Of a DNA stretch of 13,080 nucleotides, positions 1 to 5,338 are shown piece after piece. This DNA comes from JAYUKV01 sp043764135 (GTDB lineage: Bacteria; Patescibacteriota; JACMRA01). The number at the start of each line of letters is the position of its first letter. Positions within the stretch are counted from its first letter, which is position 1. Location of the stretch: assembly GCA_043764135.1 (NCBI GenBank), contig JAYUKV010000069.1, forward strand, positions 1 to 13,080. The letters run 5' to 3'. Made by a program: the position numbers and the translations under genes. Under the pieces are notes generated by a model, which was not told the DNA's origin, did not search any database, and saw only the letters and a list, made by a program, of their open reading frames with translations.

Positions 1-50
1 ATAAAAAGAAACCAACCACATTAATCTTAATAATTAAGTTTCAATTAGGT

Positions 51-485
51 ATGCCTATTAACAACAAAACAAACACAACACTAATTGAAAAAATCAAACA
101 ATTAGTGTTGTTATTTTCTAAATCAGTATTTATATGTGTAGTTATTTTTACAGCTATTAATGTTGACTATCATTACAACCATAGAAATTATAGTCCATTT
201 AAGGAAAAAGATTATCCTCAAGTATCAAAAGTAGGTGAAGATAGTGATTATAACTATTATAAAGTAGTTCCGACTTGTGCGAGTAAAAAGTTTATGGCTG
301 TAGATATTAAACAATTTATTGAAAAATCAATTATAACTGTCAATTCTGATAATGAAGAATTTAGATATGGTTCACAGTACCCTAGAATTATCGAATTCAA
401 AGCAAAAAAGAATATAAAAATCAGCTTCGCATCTACATGTGATATCTATTTATTACCGATTCAAAGCAATTATATCCATTTATAA
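51..485 (+). CDS. Predicted single-pass membrane or exported protein, unknown function
   Basis: This 144-residue protein is not recognised. A basic, polar N-terminus (about residues 1-18) is followed by one hydrophobic segment (about 20-38, containing VFICVVIFTAINV). A polar, tyrosine-rich domain then runs to the end, consistent with an N-terminal anchor or uncleaved signal and an extracytoplasmic domain of about 105 residues. Two cysteines (in PTCAS and STCDI) could form a disulfide outside the cell. The ATG start has only a weak TTAGGT upstream. A perfect 13-bp inverted repeat lies over codons 9-21, so a later GTG (105) or TTG (108) start is possible and would leave the hairpin in the leader. 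The gene ends in TAA and is followed after 67 bases by another small membrane protein. Function cannot be inferred; the reading frame itself is likely real. Confidence 0.65.
   Translation: MPINNKTNTTLIEKIKQLVLLFSKSVFICVVIFTAINVDYHYNHRNYSPFKEKDYPQVSKVGEDSDYNYYKVVPTCASKKFMAVDIKQFIEKSIITVNSDNEEFRYGSQYPRIIEFKAKKNIKISFASTCDIYLLPIQSNYIHL
75..111 (+). repeat. Perfect 13-bp inverted repeat at the 5' end of the first gene
   Basis: ACAACACTAATTG (75-87) is exactly complementary to CAATTAGTGTTGT (99-111), with an A-rich 11-base loop and a T-rich stretch (TTATTTTCT) directly after. It has the shape of an intrinsic terminator or a translation-blocking hairpin, yet it sits within the first 21 codons of the annotated gene. 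Confidence 0.6.
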
Positions 486-535
486 ATAATATACTTCACA
501 GTCACAGATGCATTTTAAGGCATTCAATTTAAATC

Positions 536-541
536 TATAAT
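536..541 (+). promoter_or_regulatory. Putative -10 box for the small membrane protein at 553
   Basis: A perfect TATAAT lies 11 bases before the ATG at 553. The -35 position 17 bases upstream (TTTTAA, 513-518) is weak. A transcript starting the usual 6-8 bases after the box would have almost no leader. Confidence 0.35.
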
Positions 542-552
542 TTCAAGATTTT

Positions 553-693
553 ATGTCAAAAAAAATAATATTTTGGGTAACAATTACTATATTAGTTATC
601 TGCTTTATTTTTGCCCAATTGTGGCCAAAAATATTAACTCAAATGGAAAAAAATAGACTTGAGGCTTTCGAAAAAAAAGTTCAAGGTAGATAA
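553..693 (+). CDS. Small single-pass membrane protein (46 aa), unknown function
   Basis: ATG at 553 opens a 46-residue frame ending in TAA at 691-693. The protein has a lysine-rich start (MSKK), one strong hydrophobic helix (about residues 5-24, IIFWVTITILVICFIFAQLW) and a charged, helix-prone tail (QMEKNRLEAFEKKVQGR). This is the layout of a small bitopic membrane protein with the charged tail on one side. Support comes from the good codon structure, a perfect TATAAT just upstream and an intrinsic terminator beginning six bases after the stop. It has no recognisable family. It could be a regulatory small membrane protein or an accessory subunit, but this is not shown. Confidence 0.6.
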   Translation: MSKKIIFWVTITILVICFIFAQLWPKILTQMEKNRLEAFEKKVQGR

Positions 694-698
694 ATCAT

Positions 699-725
699 AG
701 CTCTTCATTAGTGAAGGGCTTTTTT
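699..725 (+). terminator. Intrinsic terminator after the small membrane protein
   Basis: AGCTCTTCA (699-707), loop TTAG, then TGAAGGGCT (712-720) form a 9-bp stem with one G-T pair. A run of T follows (721-725). It closes the transcript of the small gene ending at 693. Confidence 0.8.
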
Positions 726-786
726 ATAATATTTATAGCGCTTGGCGCATCTTCAATTTAATGATGTTAGCTGACCAGGAGTTGAC

Positions 787-813
787 ATTTTATTTTTTGC
801 AAAAAAATAAAAT
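787..813. repeat. AT-only palindrome
   Basis: ATTTTATTTTTTGC (787-800) is followed by AAAAAAATAAAAT (801-813), giving a near-perfect palindrome with T-runs on both strands. It overlaps the TTGACA at 782-787. It could be a weak bidirectional terminator or simply AT-rich sequence. Confidence 0.4.
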
Positions 814-900
814 TATCTAGAATTTTTTTGAGAATGTAGTATAAATGCTTGAAAAAAATCTAAACTTGGCTAAAACTTCCAAAATATTACTGACTTTATC

Positions 901-931
901 GCCTGAACGTAGCGTTAAGGCAACATTTTTT
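901..931 (+). terminator. Terminator-like hairpin in the leader of the GT-GH8 gene
   Basis: GCCTGAACG (901-909), loop TAG, and CGTTAAGGC (913-921) form a 9-bp stem with one internal mismatch. The sequence AACATTTTTTA follows, giving a T-tract from 925. It stands about 120 bases upstream of the ATG at 1053 and more than 170 bases after the previous terminator. It would therefore end a separate short transcript or act as an attenuator. Confidence 0.5.
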
Positions 932-1052
932 ATGCTTAAGATAACATAGTTATCAATGATTCTAATAGAGATTTTACAAAAAAGTAATATTGACACCCCT
1001 TGACAATAGAGGCTTTGATAAAACATCATACTACGGTTAACCAAATCACAGT

Positions 1053-3653
1053 ATGAATTTACTTAATTATTTAAAAAAGAATATAGTCGAAGTTTTAGTA
1101 TTCGCAATTTCTCTGATAGGAATAATATTTTATCACTATCAAAACATGTTCTTTTATCCATATTATGAGAACGATGAAGGGATTTATCAATCTCAAGCAT
1201 GGGCAATAAGTCAATTAAAATCATTAACTCCCTATACATACTGGTATGATCATGCACCTGCTGGGTGGATTATACTTAATATTGCTACTAATTTGATTGG
1301 AGGTTTCTTTAAGTTTAACATTAGTGGAATGCCATCAATGGATACCGGTAGAATTGTAATATTGCTGTTTAAGATTATTACTTCGGTTTTAATATACTTT
1401 ATAGTCAAGAATATCACTAATAAATATTATCTAGCTGCAATTGCCATGTTAACATCTGCTATTGGACCGTTAGCTGTTTATTATCAAAGAAGAATATTAT
1501 TAGATAATATTATGGTAATGTCTGTTATTACTTCACTATTTTTCTTAAGTAGGAAAAAAATCGGAATAATTGCTATCATGGTTTCTGGGTTCTTCTTTGG
1601 CCTTTCAGTACTTATCAAGGAATCAGCGATATTCTTTCTTCCTGGATTTATAACCCTTGTATTATTAAGAACCAATAAAGAAAGAAGATTCGTCATAACT
1701 TCTTTATGGTGTATGTTCGCTGGAACAATATTACTTATATATCCACTATTTGCATATCTAAAGACAGAATTATTCCCAAGCCAAGAACGAGTCTCGTTGC
1801 TTGGAACTATTGCATATCATAGTTCGAGAGGGCGAAGCTTACCATTTTGGGATAGAAACTCTGACTTTTTGTATAACCTAAGTATTTGGCAATTAAAGGA
1901 TTCTAATTATTTGATACTTGTTGGAATTTCACTTATGATAGGCGCCCTCATGTTGTTAGTTAATAAAAATAAGTATTTGTTGGTAACTATGATACTACTA
2001 GCTTCAATGATTGGGTTTATGTTGAGAGGTGGAATAGTAATTGATTTTTATATTCTGCCGATTATACCTTTTGTAGCTATATTAATTGCAGTTATTCTCA
2101 ATATTTTAATTGAAGATTATTCGGTTAAAAAATTTATTATTATACCTTCAACACTTTTAATTATGTCAGTTTGTTTGGTTATGAGTTTTAATTCAAAGTT
2201 TGGTAAGGAGTTGGTAAACAATAAAGACAATACACAACTTGCAAAGTCAATTGATTATATCCGCAAAAACATTAACCCAGATACTAAATTCATAGTTGAT
2301 TATTCAATGTGGTTGGATCTTAGAGAAAATAATAGCTTTAATAATGCACATTATTTCTACAAGTTAGATGTTGACCCTGAAGTTAAAAAGGATGTATTTA
2401 ATAACGATTGGAAGAAAGTTGAATATGTAGCTGCTTCACACCAGACTTATAGAACAATATCAGAATCAGAAGCTCCAATTCTTAAAAAAACAATGGACAA
2501 TGCGTTTTTACTTGCTGATTTTAGACCTGATTATGAATATACAACTGATCATACTTTTAATTATTGGTCAGTTAATGGAAGTTGGTCCTCAATCTTTAAA
2601 GTGAACAATAATCCAGATTTCTTAAACAAATTAAATAATACATATTTTCCTAAGTTTGTATCAGATACAGGTCAAACTATAGATGATCAAACCAAATTTA
2701 CTACATCAGAAGGTCAATCATATACAATGTTAAGAGCTTTGTATAGTGATAATAGAGAAATGTTTGATAAGGCTTGGAAGTGGACCAAAGACGTATTGCA
2801 TACAAGGGGTAGTGATAGTCTTTTTTCATGGAAATACGGTTTGTATAATGGTGAGATAAAAGTCTTAGATAAAGAAAGTGCCACCGATGCAGATCTAGAT
2901 ATTGCTTATGCGTTAATCAAAGCTTCAGAAAAATGGAAAGATAATTCATATCTAGAAATAGCCAAACAAATTATTGAAGATATTTATAAATACAGAGTTA
3001 GAGAATATAATGGAAAAAAGTTCTTACTACCATTTAGTTCAAACGAATCTAATGGATTTGAGATTCTCAATCCTTCATATTTCTCACCTGCATATTACAA
3101 AAAATTTGCAACAATCGACCCAACCAATGATTGGTCCAAATTAACCGAAGATACATATTGGGCCTTAGATGAAATGAGTCAAAATCGTGTTCTGTTCCCT
3201 GATTGGATAAAATATAATATCAAAGATAACAAATTCGAATCAGCAGCAGAGTTTATGAAAAATCCAAAAACTGACAACTTCTCTTATGATGCAATGAGAA
3301 TATTTTGGAGAATCGGATATGATTATCTAGATACAAAAGACAGTCGTTCGTATAACTTACTAACTAAATTCCTTCCATTTATAGAACAAGAAGCCAAGAA
3401 AGGTATTTTATACACTTCTTACAATCCAAAAGGAGAGAAGGCTATTGATTACGATACAGGAGGTATGAATTCAATGATGTCAATTCCATTGTTTATCACA
3501 GGTTCAAAGTTTGAAAACAGAGTTTGGAAAGACAAGGTTTTAAGAGCAACAAATTACAAAGATGCTAGTTATCAAAAAAATGAAATTTACTACGACCAAA
3601 ATATGGCATGGTTTAGTTTTTACCTGAATTATAAATATTATGGTTTGATATAA
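1053..3653 (+). CDS. Fusion of a GT-C membrane glycosyltransferase (GT39/PMT/ArnT-like) and a glycoside hydrolase family 8 domain
   Basis: This is an 866-residue protein with two enzyme modules. Residues 1-380 are a polytopic GT-C glycosyltransferase with about eleven hydrophobic helices. They carry the first-loop acidic pair D41-E42 (YYENDEGIY), HAPAGW (67-72) and YYQRRILLDN (143-152), all typical of lipid-phosphate-sugar-dependent transferases. Residues 380-500 resemble the extracytoplasmic tail of that family (LDVDPEV, VEYVAASHQ). Residues about 500-866 match GH8, an (alpha/alpha)6-barrel beta-1,4-glucanase/chitosanase family. SEGQSYTML holds the likely acid E553; ATDADLDIAYALIKASEKW (610-628) fits the GH8 signature position by position; YDAMRIFWR (745-753) holds the likely base D746. 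All catalytic residues are present. The inferred role is transfer of sugar from a polyprenyl carrier, with trimming of a beta-linked surface polysaccharide outside the membrane. Substrate and linkage are unknown. No Shine-Dalgarno is seen; the start is chosen because the first helix follows immediately. Confidence 0.85.
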   Translation: MNLLNYLKKNIVEVLVFAISLIGIIFYHYQNMFFYPYYENDEGIYQSQAWAISQLKSLTPYTYWYDHAPAGWIILNIATNLIGGFFKFNISGMPSMDTGRIVILLFKIITSVLIYFIVKNITNKYYLAAIAMLTSAIGPLAVYYQRRILLDNIMVMSVITSLFFLSRKKIGIIAIMVSGFFFGLSVLIKESAIFFLPGFITLVLLRTNKERRFVITSLWCMFAGTILLIYPLFAYLKTELFPSQERVSLLGTIAYHSSRGRSLPFWDRNSDFLYNLSIWQLKDSNYLILVGISLMIGALMLLVNKNKYLLVTMILLASMIGFMLRGGIVIDFYILPIIPFVAILIAVILNILIEDYSVKKFIIIPSTLLIMSVCLVMSFNSKFGKELVNNKDNTQLAKSIDYIRKNINPDTKFIVDYSMWLDLRENNSFNNAHYFYKLDVDPEVKKDVFNNDWKKVEYVAASHQTYRTISESEAPILKKTMDNAFLLADFRPDYEYTTDHTFNYWSVNGSWSSIFKVNNNPDFLNKLNNTYFPKFVSDTGQTIDDQTKFTTSEGQSYTMLRALYSDNREMFDKAWKWTKDVLHTRGSDSLFSWKYGLYNGEIKVLDKESATDADLDIAYALIKASEKWKDNSYLEIAKQIIEDIYKYRVREYNGKKFLLPFSSNESNGFEILNPSYFSPAYYKKFATIDPTNDWSKLTEDTYWALDEMSQNRVLFPDWIKYNIKDNKFESAAEFMKNPKTDNFSYDAMRIFWRIGYDYLDTKDSRSYNLLTKFLPFIEQEAKKGILYTSYNPKGEKAIDYDTGGMNSMMSIPLFITGSKFENRVWKDKVLRATNYKDASYQKNEIYYDQNMAWFSFYLNYKYYGLI

Positions 3654-3816
3654 TATACTCAAACCACACTAATCTCCATCTAATGTAGATAGAAAAAATT
3701 GGATATAATAGTGACTATATCAAGCTTCTTATGCGTTGCATAAAAGATTGAGATTGTTGCTATTAGAAACTATTTTGGCATTTAGATTAGGTGGAGGTTG
3801 GTGTGGTTTGAGTATA
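3654..3816 (+). ncRNA. Long stem-loop element, candidate structured RNA in the 3' region of the GT-GH8 transcript
   Basis: The arm at 3654-3690 pairs with 3780-3816. The outer 16 bases (TATACTCAAACCACAC) are perfectly complementary. The rest of the 37-bp stem has one G-G mismatch (3685/3785) and four positions (3670, 3673, 3679, 3688) that pair only as G-U, and only in plus-strand RNA. The enclosed part adds a hairpin GATATA...TATATC (3702-3721) and TTATGC-GTT-GCATAA (3729-3743). The element begins directly after the GT-GH8 stop and is followed two bases later by a terminator, so it is probably transcribed. It could be a 3' UTR structure, a processed small RNA, or a degraded mobile element with terminal inverted repeats. 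It belongs to no RNA family I recognise. Confidence 0.5.
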
Positions 3817-3817
3817 C

Positions 3818-3853
3818 AACACCTCCCATTAAATCAAATGGGAGGTGTTTTAT
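3818..3853 (+). terminator. Strong intrinsic terminator
   Basis: AACACCTCCCATT (3818-3830) and AATGGGAGGTGTT (3837-3849) form a perfect 13-bp stem around the loop AAATCA. TTTTAT follows. The T-tract is only on the plus side, so it terminates the GT-GH8 transcript including the long stem-loop before it. Confidence 0.85.
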
Positions 3854-3855
3854 GA

Positions 3856-4028
3856 ATAGGACTTCCGCAAAATCACAAAATCCAATCATCTCTCTACGAT
3901 AAAATCAAGAATTTCGGGGACTCCGATAAGATCACCCTAAGTATTCACTTCGCTCATACTTAAAGAACCCGATAATTCGATTCTATCAAGAAAGATAGAT
4001 GTCTTTTGTTATTTTGCGGAAGTCCTAT
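3856..4028. mobile_element. MITE-like inverted-repeat element, 173 bp, no coding capacity
   Basis: The ends are perfect 18-bp inverted repeats: ATAGGACTTCCGCAAAAT at 3856-3873 and its complement at 4011-4028. Similarity continues inward for about 60 bases per arm at lower identity. For example GATAAAATC on the left matches GATAGAATC on the complement of the right, and TCGGG lies near the apex of both arms. An inner hairpin AAGTAT...ATACTT sits at the tip. If the true ends are GGACTTCCGC, the element is flanked by TA on both sides, as for a TA target duplication. No transposase gene is present. The end sequence resembles terminal repeats of some insertion sequences, but I cannot name the family. 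It could instead be a structured 3' end for the minus-strand gene at 4051. Confidence 0.55.
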
Positions 4029-4050
4029 AAAAAAATATTAAATAATTTTA

Positions 4051-4905
4051 TTAGTTCCCAGGTGTAATTGCAATTTTTAACTTGTTAGAATTGCTTGCAG
4101 GAATTACTGTTCCGATTTTTTGGATTTTAGGATTTGGGTTAGGAATTATTGATGTTTCTACTGTCTCTTGATGGAATAAATCACCAGCTATTATTGGTCC
4201 AACTTCTTGATCTATATGAGAAATACCTCCAAAATTATCATCTCCATAAGCATCATAATTAGCTTGCTCAGTTAACAATATTGAATCGTTTACAAAACCA
4301 AATTCAGATTGATCACTAGATTCATGAACAATTGCTTGATTAGCTTTTTCAATTTTATCTATAGCTTGAATATAGGCTTCAAAGCCATCTTTGATTTCAG
4401 CACTTATGTTAGCATATTCTTTTGGAAATTCTTGTTTTATTCTTTGGATTTCTAATAAAATTGGATTGTTTGGATCAGCAAAATCAATACTATCAATACT
4501 ATTGATTTCTTCATGTAGTTTTAAAGCTTTTTGTGAGTCAGTATCACTAGATTTATTAATATCAGATAAGAGTTTTGCCTTGTAAGCTTCTTTAGCCATA
4601 TTTCCAGCATTAGAAGTTGAAAAACTATTCACTATTTGAGTTGCATTCTCATATTCTTCTGGATTAACAATTTCAAAATCTGTAGTGACTCCTATAGTAT
4701 CAAGCAAATTGAATGATTTAATTCCATTTAAAACTTTAGATACAGAAGAAGAGATACCAGCCAAGCCAGAATTAACTAAGCTTTGTATTTTCTTAGACTT
4801 TTCTGGAATTTTTAAACTTTCATCAGGAGAGTCAATTTGATCAATTTTTACTTTTATATTTTGGTTCATATTTATATTTGTCTTTAGTTGACAACAGTCT
4901 ATCAT
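4051..4905 (-). CDS. Acidic soluble protein of unknown function
   Basis: The product is 284 residues from the ATG at 4905. An internal ATG at 4869 (MNQNIKVKID) would give 272 residues and is a credible alternative; neither has a clear Shine-Dalgarno. There is no signal peptide and no membrane helix. The protein is polar and acidic, with a helix-prone middle (about residues 105-195, rich in E, K, I and A). The C-terminal third is low in structure and includes DDNFGGISHID and a proline/asparagine stretch (IIPNPNPKIQ). No catalytic motif is visible and I do not recognise the family. It follows the tsaB-like gene on the same strand after 64 bases and has its own -10-like TATAAT, so it may be transcribed separately. 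Its 3' end faces the MITE-like element and the GT-GH8 gene. Confidence 0.65.
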   Translation of the reverse strand: MIDCCQLKTNINMNQNIKVKIDQIDSPDESLKIPEKSKKIQSLVNSGLAGISSSVSKVLNGIKSFNLLDTIGVTTDFEIVNPEEYENATQIVNSFSTSNAGNMAKEAYKAKLLSDINKSSDTDSQKALKLHEEINSIDSIDFADPNNPILLEIQRIKQEFPKEYANISAEIKDGFEAYIQAIDKIEKANQAIVHESSDQSEFGFVNDSILLTEQANYDAYGDDNFGGISHIDQEVGPIIAGDLFHQETVETSIIPNPNPKIQKIGTVIPASNSNKLKIAITPGN

Positions 4906-4936
4906 GGTTTTTCATTTATTACAAATGTATAAATAA

Positions 4937-4942
4937 ATTATA
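4937..4942 (-). promoter_or_regulatory. Putative -10 box for the minus-strand gene at 4905
   Basis: On the minus strand a perfect TATAAT lies at 4942-4937, 31 bases before the ATG at 4905. No good -35 hexamer is found 16-18 bases upstream, so the call rests on the -10 box and its position between two co-oriented genes. Confidence 0.35.
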
Positions 4943-4969
4943 TCGAAAGAAAGGAGTAAAAGAATTTGA

Positions 4970-5338
4970 CTATTGTTTTTTCCCAATGTTTGGTTCTCTA
5001 GAGTAGGCTAAATCTTTGTAGTTGTTAATTAATGATGTTTCTAATTGTTTTATATAATTATCTGAATTAAAGTTTATTCTGTTAATATAAAACTCTTTTT
5101 GATTAAAAAAGTAATTATTAGATAACCAGATATAGACAACCCTAGAATCCATAAAACCAGCACCTTCACCAATAAACAAATGATATTGGTCTGCCAATGG
5201 AAGAGATGTAAAAATATCTTTAAAATTATCAGTCAAATCTAAAGCACCATTTGTTTTTTCTTTTTGTAAAAGCAACTCTAAGTCAGGTTGACTTTTATAT
5301 ATTCGTAAATTAGTATTCAGGTCAATTATGAGTGTCAT
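4970..5338 (-). CDS. Short TsaB-like protein (t6A tRNA modification), divergent
   Basis: From the ATG at 5338 the protein has 122 residues and starts MTLIIDLNTNLRIYKS, like the beta-strand start MxLxIDTS of TsaB and related ASKHA-fold proteins. The segment FIGEGAGFMDSRV aligns with the family hallmark GPGSFTGLR(I/V), though most of its residues have changed. The tail LAYSREPNIGKK resembles the C-terminal end of short TsaB homologues. TsaB is the non-catalytic partner of TsaD in making threonylcarbamoyl-A37 on ANN-decoding tRNAs. This copy lacks the second half of full-length TsaB (about 230 residues). In reduced genomes such short forms are plausible, but here the hallmark is also degenerate. 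The frame is open up to an ATG at 5410, but that start would lie deep inside rmuC and adds nothing family-like. The start overlaps rmuC head-to-head by 11 bases. Identification is tentative. Confidence 0.5.
   Translation of the reverse strand: MTLIIDLNTNLRIYKSQPDLELLLQKEKTNGALDLTDNFKDIFTSLPLADQYHLFIGEGAGFMDSRVVYIWLSNNYFFNQKEFYINRINFNSDNYIKQLETSLINNYKDLAYSREPNIGKKQ
5288..5316 (+). promoter_or_regulatory. Putative promoter of rmuC, inside the divergent tsaB-like gene
   Basis: TTGACT (5288-5293), a 17-base spacer and TAGTAT (5311-5316) match 5 of 6 and 4 of 6 consensus bases. The -10 box ends 11 bases before the rmuC ATG at 5328, implying an RNA with almost no leader. It lies within the coding sequence of the opposite gene. 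Confidence 0.45.

Larger units (their letters stand above)
726..1052 (+). promoter_or_regulatory. Intergenic leader region before the GT-GH8 gene
   Basis: These 327 bases contain no convincing gene. They hold several promoter-like motifs: TTGACA at 782-787, and TTGACA twice 10 bases apart at 990-995 and 1000-1005. None has a well-spaced consensus -10 box. There is also an AT-only palindrome (787-813) and a terminator-like hairpin (901-931). No Shine-Dalgarno sequence precedes the ATG at 1053. The region could carry an attenuated leader or a short transcript ending at 931. I recognise no known riboswitch class. Confidence 0.4.

Noticed and set aside
740..752. A GGCGCATC word shared with the complement near 9228
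   Set aside because: A match of about nine bases at one distant site is within chance and has no shared context.
990..1032. A standard sigma-70 promoter from the tandem TTGACA boxes
   Set aside because: Neither box has a recognisable -10 hexamer at 16-18 bases, so I list them only as part of the leader region.
817..1044. A 75-codon open frame on the minus strand in the leader before the GT-GH8 gene
   Set aside because: It has no family likeness, no ribosome binding site and an implausible composition. It overlaps a plus-strand terminator-like hairpin; open frames of this size are expected by chance.
3856..4028. A CRISPR or tandem-repeat array in the intergenic region
   Set aside because: The repeats are inverted pairs of different sequences, not regularly spaced direct repeats, and no cas gene is present.
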